This document shows positions 1-7,743 of a stretch of DNA of 40,620 nt, piece by piece (the first letter of the stretch is position 1; the number at the start of each line of letters is the position of its first letter). The stretch covers positions 1-40,620 of the forward strand of contig CANJXJ010000011.1 of the NCBI GenBank assembly GCA_947478955.1, in the 5' to 3' direction. The DNA comes from Alphaproteobacteria bacterium. GTDB lineage: Bacteria; Pseudomonadota; Alphaproteobacteria; Paracaedibacterales; CAITNM01. The notes under the pieces are model-generated. The model had not been told where the DNA came from. It did no database searches and saw only the letters and a list, made by a program, of their open reading frames with translations. Both the position numbers and the translations under genes were made by a program.

Positions 1-2
1 CA

Positions 3-122
3 CGAGATCCACAAGGCCCAACCACCACCACAAATATTTTAATGGTTAAAGAAAAAAAAGAAATTAAGCAGCAAAAGAAAGTGAAACAAGAGATGAATCT
101 CTCCTCAAAAATAGCTGCTTAG
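3..122 (+). CDS. C-terminal end of an unidentified protein (partial)
   Basis: An open frame enters from the left edge and stops at TAG 120-122. It encodes about 39 residues with a Thr run followed by a Lys/Glu/Gln-rich basic tail (KEKKEIKQQKKVKQE). The stop overlaps the GTG start of the next gene by one base, which would suit an operon. No domain is visible in so short a piece, so it could also be chance open frame. An internal ATG at 42 could alternatively make a 26-residue peptide. Identity unknown. Confidence 0.3.
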   Translation, partial: RDPQGPTTTTNILMVKEKKEIKQQKKVKQEMNLSSKIAA

Positions 123-820
123 TGTTCTTGACTTTGGGGGTCACTTTACATGCTGATTCTGAAACTCCTGGAGTAATTGAATCTTGGGCTTATGATAAAG
201 GGTATGCACTCCAAATTAGCAAACCATACAAAGGAGAAAAGCTACCCAGCACTAGCAATTTTGATTTTCTGATTGTTATGGGAGGGCCTCAAAGCCCGCT
301 AAATTTAGATGATGCCCCCTACCTCATTGACGAAATTAACTTCATCAAAGAATCTATCCAGCAAGATAAGAGAATTTTAGGTTTTTGTCTCGGAGCCCAA
401 CTTATAGGGGAAGCACTAGGTGCCAGAACAGAACGTAGCCCTGAAAAGGAAGTAGGTGTTTATCCTATTACGCTAACCAATGAAGGCTTAAAAGACCCAC
501 TCCTTGAAGGATTATCGCAAAATTTTTTAGTCATCCATTGGCATAATGACATGCCCGGACTTCTTAGCAGTTCTGCATTACTTGGGTATAGTGCAGGCTG
601 TCCTCGTCAAATTGTTCGCTACAAACCTTTGGTTTACGGTTTCCAATGTCATTTAGAAATAACGCTAGATGGCATACAAACTATGATCAGTGCTGTTCCT
701 GAAGATTTAAATCCATCAACATTCACTCAACCTCAAGAGGAATTGATAGCCCAAGATTACGCATCAATCAACAGTATGATGATCCACCTTCTTAATAAAT
801 TCGTTCAATTAAAAAGATAA
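122..820 (+). CDS. Class I glutamine amidotransferase-like protein (GMP synthase GATase type)
   Basis: The 232 residues cover a whole class I GATase domain. The elbow motif GFCLGAQL holds the nucleophile Cys89, and QCHLE supplies His177 and Glu179 of the triad. The early VMGGPQSP is the glycine-rich oxyanion strand, and ETPGVIESWA near the N-terminus is typical of stand-alone family members. Such proteins hydrolyse glutamine or act on gamma-glutamyl compounds; the substrate cannot be read from sequence. No synthetase partner is adjacent. The start is GTG; the only upstream in-frame stop is near 65 and there is no ATG between, so GTG 122 or TTG 128 are the realistic choices. The ribosome site is weak. 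The methyltransferase gene follows after 7 bases, suggesting one transcript. Confidence 0.85.
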   Translation: MFLTLGVTLHADSETPGVIESWAYDKGYALQISKPYKGEKLPSTSNFDFLIVMGGPQSPLNLDDAPYLIDEINFIKESIQQDKRILGFCLGAQLIGEALGARTERSPEKEVGVYPITLTNEGLKDPLLEGLSQNFLVIHWHNDMPGLLSSSALLGYSAGCPRQIVRYKPLVYGFQCHLEITLDGIQTMISAVPEDLNPSTFTQPQEELIAQDYASINSMMIHLLNKFVQLKR

Positions 821-827
821 GCACCCC

Positions 828-1412
828 ATGAATACCATCGCCTACTACAACGCCAATGCTCAATCTTTTTATGAAAGAACGATTAACACCGATTTATCTC
901 ATTTTCACACTAAATTCTTGGATTTTCTGCCAGAAAAAGCTCATATTTTAGACGCAGGTTGCGGAAGTGGGAGAGATACTAAATATTTTCAAAGCCAAGA
1001 GCACACCGTTACTGCATTTGATGCATCCGAAGAAATGGTGAGGATTTCAACCAAAGAAACTAATCAACAAACAAAACTCTTGAAATTTCAAAGCCTTAAT
1101 TTTAAAGAAGAATTTGATGGGGTGTGGGCTAACGCCTCGTTATTACATATTCCTTACGAAGAAATACAAGATGTATATGGTCGTATTTACAATGCTTTAA
1201 AGCCGGGAGGAATTTTTTATGGTTCTTACAAATATGGTGAAGGACATATGTCAGTAAAGGGTCGAGAATTTTATAATATGAATGAAGAAACTGTTTTACC
1301 TTATCTCGAAGACCTATTCGAAGTCATAGAAATATGTCAAACAGAAGATACACGGAGCCAGGTCGCCCCCAGCCCTGATAACGCTTGGCTGAACTTTATT
1401 GTAAGAAAATAA
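828..1412 (+). CDS. Class I SAM-dependent methyltransferase
   Basis: This 194-residue protein has the classical Rossmann methyltransferase order. Motif I is ILDAGCGSGRDTKYF (about 40-54), an acidic residue follows at the end of strand 2 (TAFDAS), motif II is FDGVWANASLLHIP, and the post-motif segment is LKPGGIFYGSYKYG. The size and motifs resemble small TehB-like or Methyltransf_25-type enzymes acting on small molecules. It transfers a methyl group from S-adenosylmethionine; the acceptor is unknown. It lies between the amidotransferase and the AhpD-like gene with gaps of 7 and 10 bases, so the three are probably co-transcribed. The ATG at 828 has no strong Shine-Dalgarno sequence and may rely on coupling to the upstream gene. 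Confidence 0.88.
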   Translation: MNTIAYYNANAQSFYERTINTDLSHFHTKFLDFLPEKAHILDAGCGSGRDTKYFQSQEHTVTAFDASEEMVRISTKETNQQTKLLKFQSLNFKEEFDGVWANASLLHIPYEEIQDVYGRIYNALKPGGIFYGSYKYGEGHMSVKGREFYNMNEETVLPYLEDLFEVIEICQTEDTRSQVAPSPDNAWLNFIVRK

Positions 1413-1422
1413 GGAAGAAATA

Positions 1423-1830
1423 ATGAACTATGCAGAAATATCAAGGGATATTATATCAAACCTTTACAAAAGCTATGAAAACCTAAAGCATTCTCCATTG
1501 AACCAAGAATTACGACTTCTGGTTGAACTGCGTGTATCGCAAATGAATGGCTGTACCTATTGTTGTTCACTGCATACTGAAGAAGCAATAAAACTGGAGA
1601 TTGATGCCAAAAAGATTGGAGACATTAAAAATTGGAAAGCCTCTCCCTATTTTTCCAGAACTGAAAAACTAGCGCTTGAATGGGCTGAAGTTATCACCAC
1701 TCTCGAGCCAGATCAGCATTCCATCAAACAAGAACTATTTACTCATTTTTCTGAACGAGAAATTGTCGACTTGACTGCATGCATAGCGTTAATGAATGCA
1801 CTTAATAGAATTGCGATTAGCTTAAAATAG
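1423..1830 (+). CDS. Carboxymuconolactone decarboxylase / AhpD-like family protein
   Basis: The 135 residues are all-helical and carry the AhpD-type redox site: Cys44 and Cys47 in a CxxC, with His51 four residues on. Proteins of this family are alkylhydroperoxidase-like disulfide reductases or decarboxylases; those with CxxC plus His are usually antioxidant type. LRLLVELRVSQMNGC is the typical core helix before the site. The Shine-Dalgarno AAGGAAG sits just before the ATG. It is the last gene of the three-gene cluster and ends 4 bases from the convergent ABC ATPase gene. A role in peroxide defence is inferred only from the family; no peroxiredoxin gene is visible nearby. Confidence 0.88.
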   Translation: MNYAEISRDIISNLYKSYENLKHSPLNQELRLLVELRVSQMNGCTYCCSLHTEEAIKLEIDAKKIGDIKNWKASPYFSRTEKLALEWAEVITTLEPDQHSIKQELFTHFSEREIVDLTACIALMNALNRIAISLK

Positions 1831-1834
1831 CACC

Positions 1835-2491
1835 TCAACCCAACAATTTAGCCCAGCTTAGTTTTCCTTTTTCCTCAATCATAAAATCCCGAAGTACCGC
1901 AGCTTCATTTAACACAATAATTCTATCGGCAACAGCGCCAACAAAATCAAGGTCATGACTCGCTATTAGCATAGTAACACCTTGGGCTTTTAAGTTTAAA
2001 AAGAGTTCAGCAACACTTTTGCTGCTAGGTCCATCAAGACCTGAAGTGGGTTCATCACACAGTAATAAATCTGGCTCAAGTACGAGTGCCCTAGCTATAG
2101 CTGCCCGCTGCCGTTGACCACCAGAAAGTTGATGGGGCATTTTATTGTAGGCAGTTTTTAAACCAAGCTGCTTAAGGGTGCTTTTGGCTTTTTCTTGTGC
2201 ATCATTTGCAGGTTGTTTTTTTGTAACCCTTAGGGCATATGTCACGTTATCTAAAACGCTTAGATGAGGAAACAACTGAAAGTCTTGAAAGACAAAGCCT
2301 GTAGTACCTTTATGGGTAATCGTACCGCTATCTAGTTTTTCAAGCTTTTGAATACACCGCAGCAGCGTTGATTTTCCGCTACCCGATGGACCTGCTAAGG
2401 CAACAATCTGCCCAGGATTCAAACAGAAGCTAACCTGCTTAAGAATGTTGTGATTGCTATACGCCTTGGTTGCATTTGTGACCTTAAGCAT
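1835..2491 (-). CDS. Amino-acid ABC transporter ATP-binding protein
   Basis: This 218-residue ATPase belongs to the polar-amino-acid (GlnQ/ArtP/HisP) group. Walker A is GPSGSGKST (34-42), the Q-loop is FVFQDFQLF (about 66-74), the signature is LSGGQ (122-126), Walker B ends CDE (145-147), and the switch His is in SHD (179). It is somewhat short (family about 240) but every motif is present. It would power import through the fused receptor-permease encoded just upstream, whose 3' end it overlaps by 8 bases, so the two are co-translated. Divergence from argR and the ARG-box-like sites in the shared promoter suggest arginine or a related basic amino acid as substrate; that is inference. Confidence 0.92.
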   Translation of the reverse strand: MLKVTNATKAYSNHNILKQVSFCLNPGQIVALAGPSGSGKSTLLRCIQKLEKLDSGTITHKGTTGFVFQDFQLFPHLSVLDNVTYALRVTKKQPANDAQEKAKSTLKQLGLKTAYNKMPHQLSGGQRQRAAIARALVLEPDLLLCDEPTSGLDGPSSKSVAELFLNLKAQGVTMLIASHDLDFVGAVADRIIVLNEAAVLRDFMIEEKGKLSWAKLLG

Positions 2492-3842
2492 GGTACCACC
2501 TTTTTTCTAAAGTTTTTCCAAAAAATTCGATTGTCTTAACCAGCAAATAATACACGCACCCCGCCAAACACATAGGCAAAAAGTAGTCATATGTTTCAGC
2601 AGCAAGGGCTTGAGCACGGCGCAAAATATCCATTTCTCCTAAAACAGAAATCAGGGCAGTTTCTTTGGTAAGAGTCACTGCTTCATTAATCAGAGAAGGA
2701 AATACATTACGAAAAACTTGGGGCAAAATAATATCTTTCCAGGAATGCCACTTTGAAACTCCCAACGCTTGGCACGCTTCAAATTGCCCTTTAGGCAAGC
2801 TTTGCAGACCAGAACGTAATATTTCAGTAATATAAGCCGCAGAATTGATACCCAACGTAATAACGCCAGCTGCTAGAACGCTTAATTTAATCCCAATCAA
2901 AGCAGGAAGAGAAAAGTAAACAAACCCAAGCTGCAGTAAAACAGGTGTTCCTCTGATAATCGAAATAATGGAAGCAATCGCCCAAGTTCCATGGTGTAGA
3001 TGCCGAGACACCGCAAAGAAAATGCCAAGAAATCCGCCGAATAGTATTGAGAGAAAGCTATAGGTTAAGGTCGTAGGTAATCCCTTTGCAATAAAAATAA
3101 AATCCTTAAGCAAGGTATGGCTTTTTGATTGCGAATCCCCTTCTATCCATTTTTTGTGTAAGTTATCTAACGTTCCATTTTGTTTTAGCTTTGTGATTGC
3201 CGCATTAATTTTAGTTACAAGTGGTGAACCTTTTCTTGTCATTACAGAGCATCCTTCCTTGGAACGCCCTATTACTGAAAACGCTAAGTTTTTTGAATTT
3301 TTAATAAATTCCCTAGCTTGAATAGCATCAATTAAAACACCATCTACATGGCCAGCCTTTAAAGCTTCAGCCATTTGGGTAGCAACATCCATAGGCACAA
3401 TTTTAGTTTTTGTTGTATGTTCAGTAAGCCACGTATGCATGGCTGATCCCATTTGGCATGCAATAGTTTTACCATTAAGATTTTGTTCACTAATGGGCTG
3501 ATTTTCGTGGTGCAAAATTGCAAGTTCATCAAAATGATAAGGAATAGAAAAATCAAAACTTTTCTTTCTCTCTTGTGTAGAAGTCACAGAAGAAATGATG
3601 ACATCAACATCATTTTGTTTAAGTGCACTCAACAAACTAGCAAATGACATATCTTGAATCTTAATGCTTACGCCAATTTCTTCACCGATTGCTTTTGCCA
3701 GATCCACATCAAAACCAACAATGTCTTCACCCTGTTTGAATTCAAAAGGTGGATAGTCGGCAGAAAGGCCAACAGTGATTTCATTAGAGGCTGCGCCTAG
3801 GTGATGCATAAGGAAAAACACCCACAACAATTTTATCCACAT
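2484..3842 (-). CDS. Fused periplasmic amino-acid-binding protein and ABC permease
   Basis: One polypeptide joins two transporter parts. After a signal segment (WIKLLWVFFLMHHLG), residues about 25-245 are an SBP_bac_3 receptor (ADYPPFEF, GFDVDLAKAIGEEIG, FSIPYHFDELAILH). Residues about 255-450 are a HisM/GlnP-type permease with several membrane helices and the EAA loop GQFEACQALGVSKWHSWKDI that docks the ATPase. The frame can begin at a TTG 12 bases further upstream (3854), but ATG 3842 is preferred because GGA lies about 8 bases before it and the signal peptide starts there. A tethered receptor is a known but less common arrangement. Transcription is likely from the TTGACA promoter under ArgR control. 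An arginine substrate is inferred from context. Confidence 0.92.
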   Translation of the reverse strand: MWIKLLWVFFLMHHLGAASNEITVGLSADYPPFEFKQGEDIVGFDVDLAKAIGEEIGVSIKIQDMSFASLLSALKQNDVDVIISSVTSTQERKKSFDFSIPYHFDELAILHHENQPISEQNLNGKTIACQMGSAMHTWLTEHTTKTKIVPMDVATQMAEALKAGHVDGVLIDAIQAREFIKNSKNLAFSVIGRSKEGCSVMTRKGSPLVTKINAAITKLKQNGTLDNLHKKWIEGDSQSKSHTLLKDFIFIAKGLPTTLTYSFLSILFGGFLGIFFAVSRHLHHGTWAIASIISIIRGTPVLLQLGFVYFSLPALIGIKLSVLAAGVITLGINSAAYITEILRSGLQSLPKGQFEACQALGVSKWHSWKDIILPQVFRNVFPSLINEAVTLTKETALISVLGEMDILRRAQALAAETYDYFLPMCLAGCVYYLLVKTIEFFGKTLEKRWYHA

Positions 3843-3867
3843 AGCACTATCCAATTTTATTCATTAT

Positions 3868-3885
3868 ATTGAATATAAATCCAAA
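3868..3885 (-). promoter_or_regulatory. ARG-box-like ArgR operator over the transporter promoter
   Basis: The 18 bases match the Escherichia coli ARG-box pattern (TGAAT, four A/T, ATTCA, with A/T ends) at all but one position: the right arm reads ATCCA. The site covers the -10 element of the transporter promoter, so bound ArgR would block it. The match is by eye against known consensus. Confidence 0.6.
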
Positions 3886-3900
3886 TGATTGCTTTGTCAA
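3872..3900 (-). promoter_or_regulatory. Sigma-70 promoter for the amino-acid transporter
   Basis: On the minus strand TTGACA (3895-3900) is followed after exactly 17 bases by TATATT (3872-3877). The -35 is a perfect consensus. The -10 ends 30 bases from the preferred start codon at 3842. Confidence 0.65.
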
Positions 3901-3917
3901 CAAAATATGAATATACT
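3889..3917 (+). promoter_or_regulatory. Candidate promoter for argR
   Basis: On the plus strand TTGCTT (3889-3894) and TATACT (3912-3917) are separated by 17 bases. The -10 lies 25 bases before the argR start. It overlaps the divergent transporter promoter, so the two could compete as well as share operators. Confidence 0.45.
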
Positions 3918-3923
3918 TTCAAA
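3906..3923 (+). promoter_or_regulatory. Second ARG-box-like ArgR operator, over the argR promoter
   Basis: TATGAATATACTTTCAAA matches the ARG-box pattern at 16 of 18 positions and covers the -10 of argR, as expected for autoregulation. It is 38 bases from the first site, wider than the usual 21-base pair spacing. Confidence 0.5.
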
Positions 3924-3942
3924 AAAGTGGATTTAAAAGTAT

Positions 3943-4365
3943 ATGAGCCGTCACCCTATTGAAGATGAAATCCTCCTTAAATGCATAAAAGGGACCGCAT
4001 TTGCTGAACAGTCTGACTTACAAATCGCCCTTAAAGCTAAGGGTATAGATATGCCACAGGCAACTCTTTCCAGGAGGCTGAAAAAATTAAATGTGGCAAA
4101 AGTTAATGGCGCTTATCAGATTGTAAAGCAGCGTGCCCAAAGCCCCATTACGCGCATCACACAATTGCCCCCCAATTTAATAGTGATCAACACCCTACCT
4201 GGTCATGCAAATAGCGTTGCTTACATTATTGACGATGAGTTTCTAAATGAACAAACCTTCGGTATTTCAGGCACTATTGCAGGGGACGATACCATATTTA
4301 TAGCAGTTGCTGAACCACGATTAGCAACCGCTTATGGGAAGTTAAAGGAGTTTTTTAGCCTTTAA
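3943..4365 (+). CDS. argR: Arginine repressor ArgR
   Basis: The 140 residues match ArgR in both domains. The N-terminal winged helix-turn-helix (about 1-65) includes the recognition segment PQATLSRRLKKLNVAK. The C-terminal hexamerisation and arginine-binding domain has TLPGHANSVAYIIDD and ISGTIAGDDTIFIAV, the GDDT being the co-repressor contact. Known ArgR is a hexamer that binds ARG boxes when loaded with L-arginine. Here it is divergent from an amino-acid importer, and the 100-base gap contains two ARG-box-like sites, so it probably represses both the importer and itself. No arginine biosynthesis genes are in the window. ArgR is, to my knowledge, uncommon in Alphaproteobacteria, so transfer together with the transporter is possible. 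Confidence 0.93.
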   Translation: MSRHPIEDEILLKCIKGTAFAEQSDLQIALKAKGIDMPQATLSRRLKKLNVAKVNGAYQIVKQRAQSPITRITQLPPNLIVINTLPGHANSVAYIIDDEFLNEQTFGISGTIAGDDTIFIAVAEPRLATAYGKLKEFFSL

Positions 4366-4443
4366 AATTAAAAGATGATATTTTTCTTGTCGCCAGCACA
4401 CTCCCACTTCTAACAACTCAAGCGAATTCATAAAAAATTAATA

Positions 4444-4484
4444 AATATATCTGTAATATATATTATTATTTTACAGAATATATA
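4444..4484. repeat. AT-rich imperfect inverted repeat
   Basis: CTGTAA (4451-4456) and TTACAG (4471-4476), flanked by matching ATATAT tracts, form an imperfect inverted repeat 3' of argR. There is no clear T-run afterwards, so it is a poor terminator. It lies in an AT-only stretch (4366-4515) without other recognisable content. Confidence 0.35.
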
Positions 4485-4515
4485 TTCTTATGTTTTATAT
4501 AAAATAACATGCTAA

Positions 4516-5365
4516 TTATTTATTTTAATTTTTAATTTAGAAGCTTCGATACCAACTATTTCAAGCATTGATACCCCTCCTTATGCTGTTGAGGAAAGAA
4601 AAATATCTACTACCAATACCACGCCTCAGCAAATTTTAGATTTGATATCACAATTTAGTGAAATGAATTTAAAAGGAGAAGAGGAGAAAATAAACACAAG
4701 ACTAACAGAAGCAGTTGGTGAACTCTCTGCAATGCAGGATGATTTCCCAAGCGTGGATACAGCTTCAATGATAAAAAGTGAAGAAAAAGTAGCTCACTCA
4801 CTGTTAAGCCATCATCTCCATAGCCCGAGTGGTATTTATAATAATCCACCATATTATCCAGTGAATATTAGTTGTTGCCAATTCATATAACCCAGGAATC
4901 TATGATTATATAAGAAGTGCGGAGAAAATGTACCAAGTGATTCATGTTGAAGCCGGCACCAGTTTGACAGGATCATTGATAGAAACAATTAAAGGAATCT
5001 TGGAAATTAGAGGTGAATACAGAGCAGGATGTTGCAATTTTTCAATAACTGTGTTTCCCGAGTCTCTCAAGAATTCAGCACCCGATAAGTATATGATTGG
5101 AAAAAATTTATGGGTTACCTTAACTATGGAAGATACTACCTATGAAAGACTAAAGGTGATGTCAGCAGAAGAATATTCCCCCAGCTTAACTGGGGCACTA
5201 GGCGAATTTTACGCAGCAAGAGGATTGGTGTGTATAAAAATGCCTAGGATGTTAGAAATTACAGATTCATGGATAGATTCCAAAGACTTTGCAATGAGTT
5301 TTGATTTTATTCCCAACAAAGATGAACCAGGCGGCGGAATGGTTGTATTAAAACGCGTTAGCTAA
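4516..5365 (+). pseudogene. Frameshifted hypothetical gene (two frames, one likely protein)
   Basis: A frame open from 4516 to TAA 4888-4890 has no ATG until well inside; its first available start is TTG 4642. A second frame (open from 4865, ATG at 4928, stop 5365) continues it. Read back from 4928 the second frame still looks like protein (NSYNPGIYDYIRSAEKM), and it overlaps the first frame's tail. The simplest reading is one ancestral gene of about 270-280 residues broken by a +1 frameshift near 4862-4868, with its start also lost. The second part (145 residues) has EIRGEYRAGCCNF and GALGEFYAARGLVCIKMP and could still be made from 4928, where GGAG precedes the ATG. I recognise no family. 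A programmed frameshift or sequencing error is not excluded. Confidence 0.5.
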
Positions 5366-5461
5366 TGCCATTTTATTTATCTCTATCCATTTAGAAAAAA
5401 TAGCATATCTTTAGTTGCCAAAATACGTGGATTTCTGGTAGCTTGTATAAAGTCAACACGC

Positions 5462-5546
5462 GCGGGCGTGGTGGAATTGGTAGACACACCAGACTTAGGA
5501 TCTGGCGACGCAAGTCATGGGGGTTCAAGTCCCTCCGCCCGCACCA
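5462..5546 (+). tRNA. tRNA-Leu (anticodon UAG)
   Basis: The acceptor arms GCGGGCG (5462-5468) and CGCCCGC pair fully and are followed by encoded ACCA ending at 5546. The anticodon stem-loop CCAGA-CTTAGGA-TCTGG gives anticodon UAG, which reads leucine CUN codons. A long variable arm (class II) and the T-arm segment GGTTCAAGTCC are present. It stands alone, 20 bases before tig. Confidence 0.96.
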
Positions 5547-5566
5547 ATTAAAATACATGGAATACT

Positions 5567-7018
5567 ATGGCTCTTTCTGTTCAAAAAGTGCGTGAGCAAG
5601 ACGCAATAATTGATTTCAAAGCTACACTTGTCTCATCTGACTATGCACAAGAGTTAGCATCATGGTTTAGTAGAAAATCACAAACCGTTCGTCTCGATGG
5701 ATTTCGCCCTGGGAAAGCTCCCCTTTCAGTAGTTCAAAGCCGTTATGCAGACGAAGCAAATCGTGCAGTAATTAATACCATCGTTGATCGTGCGCTCACC
5801 ACCATTGATAAAGAACATAAGCTTCGTGTAGCTGGTCAGCCAAAAGTAACAATTGAAAAAGCTGATTCTAAAGATGGCTTTGAATGCAGCATCAGTGTTG
5901 AATGTCTGCCTACTATTGAATTAAAAGATTTTTCGTCAATTTCTTGTGAAGAACTACTTATAGATATCTCTAAAAAAGAAGTTGATGACGCTGTTGATGC
6001 TCTTTTCAAAAGATATAAATCCCATGAAAAAGAACCTAAAAAAGATAAAGCTGCATGGTGTGATAAAGCCACTATTTCGATTAAAGAAAAAGGAACTCCA
6101 GGCAAAGCACAGCAGCAAGATATTACTCTTGCAGAAGATTCAGATGTAACTTGGCTACCTTTGCATCAAGGTATTCATGGTAAATCTACTGGCGATAATG
6201 TTGACGTAAAAATAACATACCCAAAGGATTTCCACGAAGCTAACGTAGCTTCAAAAACTTTTACCTATGAAATTAACATAGAAGCTATTTATGCACCTAT
6301 TACATTTAAGCTAGATGCAACCTTTGCAAAAGAATTTGACTGCGAAGATCTTGATGGCTTACATAAAAAAATGCACGAGACCTTAAAAAATGATCAAAAG
6401 CATTTAGTAGGCTTGTACCATAAACGTCAAATTCTGGATGCTTTAAATGACCAGTATAAAATGCCTTTACCAAAATCAGCTGTTGAGTTTGAGTTCCAGC
6501 AAATTTGGAAAAAACTACAAGATGAAATTTTCGCAGCACGCGCACGTGGTGAAAAGGAAGATATTGACCTAGCTGAGATTGAAGTTGAGTATCGTCAGAT
6601 TGCTGAACGCAGGGTTAAGCTTGGGCTTCTCGTTTCTGAAATTGCAAAAGAACATAAAATTGCGTTAACCAATGAAGAAATTCAACGGGAAATCATGATG
6701 GAAGCGATGAAATATCAAAACCAAATGAAGGAAGTTGTTGATTATTATATTAAGAACCCACGCATCTTAGAAAAGCTTATTGCTCCTGCTCTCGAAGATA
6801 AAGTTGTTGATTTTGTGTTTGAAAAATCAAAAAAGAAGCAAACAAAAATTACCGTACAAGATTTACCAGCTAAGTTAAAAGGTGTCGTTCCCGGATACGA
6901 AGACGATGACGCATCAGCTTCTCAAAAAACATCGACTACAAAGGCGCCAAAAGAAAGTACATCTGACGGCAAAAAAACACCAGCCAAGAAGGCCAGCACG
7001 AAAGAGAAAGGCGAATAG
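5567..7018 (+). CDS. tig: Trigger factor
   Basis: This 483-residue ribosome-associated chaperone has all three domains. The N-terminal ribosome-binding domain carries the signature GFRPGK (45-50), an FKBP-like prolyl isomerase region spans about 155-245, and a helical C-terminal chaperone region runs to about 430. The last 50 residues form a low-complexity Lys/Thr/Ser tail ([14 protein letters not shown]), longer than in Escherichia coli (432 residues) but common in Alphaproteobacteria. It binds near the exit tunnel via ribosomal protein L23 and shields nascent chains. clpP starts 2 bases after its stop, so the two are co-translated. It begins 20 bases after the tRNA-Leu, whose transcript it may share. 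Confidence 0.96.
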   Translation: MALSVQKVREQDAIIDFKATLVSSDYAQELASWFSRKSQTVRLDGFRPGKAPLSVVQSRYADEANRAVINTIVDRALTTIDKEHKLRVAGQPKVTIEKADSKDGFECSISVECLPTIELKDFSSISCEELLIDISKKEVDDAVDALFKRYKSHEKEPKKDKAAWCDKATISIKEKGTPGKAQQQDITLAEDSDVTWLPLHQGIHGKSTGDNVDVKITYPKDFHEANVASKTFTYEINIEAIYAPITFKLDATFAKEFDCEDLDGLHKKMHETLKNDQKHLVGLYHKRQILDALNDQYKMPLPKSAVEFEFQQIWKKLQDEIFAARARGEKEDIDLAEIEVEYRQIAERRVKLGLLVSEIAKEHKIALTNEEIQREIMMEAMKYQNQMKEVVDYYIKNPRILEKLIAPALEDKVVDFVFEKSKKKQTKITVQDLPAKLKGVVPGYEDDDASASQKTSTTKAPKESTSDGKKTPAKKASTKEKGE

Positions 7019-7020
7019 GC

Positions 7021-7665
7021 ATGGGTTTTAATGCTCGATCCTCAAGGCAAACTGATGAAATAGTTTCTACACTTGTTCCAATGGTTGTAGAACAAACCGG
7101 TAGAGGTGAACGAGCCTATGATATATTTTCTAGGCTTTTAAAAGAACGTATTATTTTTGTGACAGGACCAATTCACGATGAAATGGCTGCATTAATTTGT
7201 GCTCAGCTTTTGTTTTTAGAGTCCGAGAATCCTGATAAAGACATCTACATGTATATTAACTCTCCTGGGGGAGTTGTGACCTCTGGGTTATCAATGCTTG
7301 ATACCATGAATTACATTCGTTGCGATGTGGCAACTGTGTGCTTAGGACAAGCTTGTTCTTTTGGGTCATTACTCCTTACCGCCGGCACCAAGGGTAAACG
7401 CTACGCTTTAACCAATGCAAGAGTCATGATTCATCAACCCCACGGCGGCGCTCAAGGACAAGCAACTGATATTGAAATTCAAGCTCGTGAAATTTTAAAT
7501 TTGCGTGCACGTTTGAATAGTATTTATGCTGATTACACTGGGCAACCTCTTCAGGTTATTAACGACGCCATGGAACGTGACCGCTTTATGTCAGCTGAAG
7601 AGGCTGTTACCTTTGGTTTAATTGACCATGTAGTTGATAAGCGCCCTACAAGTTTTTCAAGTTAG
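7021..7665 (+). CDS. clpP: ATP-dependent Clp protease proteolytic subunit
   Basis: The 214-residue serine peptidase has Ser113 (in GQACSFGS), His138 (MIHQP) and Asp187 (ERDRFM). The 25- and 49-residue spacing between them equals that of Escherichia coli ClpP, so it should be active. The usual GQAASMG elbow is GQACSFG here, a mild variation. ClpP forms a double heptamer ring and needs ClpX or ClpA as unfoldase; the common neighbours clpX and lon are absent, and the next gene is convergent. The Shine-Dalgarno AAAGG lies inside the end of tig. A hairpin follows 29 bases after the stop. Confidence 0.97.
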   Translation: MGFNARSSRQTDEIVSTLVPMVVEQTGRGERAYDIFSRLLKERIIFVTGPIHDEMAALICAQLLFLESENPDKDIYMYINSPGGVVTSGLSMLDTMNYIRCDVATVCLGQACSFGSLLLTAGTKGKRYALTNARVMIHQPHGGAQGQATDIEIQAREILNLRARLNSIYADYTGQPLQVINDAMERDRFMSAEEAVTFGLIDHVVDKRPTSFSS

Positions 7666-7694
7666 AAATTAATACCTAGTCATAATAGTAACAG

Positions 7695-7726
7695 TTATGG
7701 GTTCATGCTTCCACGTGAACCCATAA
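7695..7726. terminator. Hairpin between clpP and the convergent cyclase gene
   Basis: TTATGGGTTCA (7695-7705) and TGAACCCATAA (7716-7726) pair perfectly over 11 bases around a 10-base loop. It lies between two converging genes and probably ends both transcripts, although the flanking T-runs are short. Confidence 0.6.
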
Positions 7727-7743
7727 TTTATAGCATGGTTATT

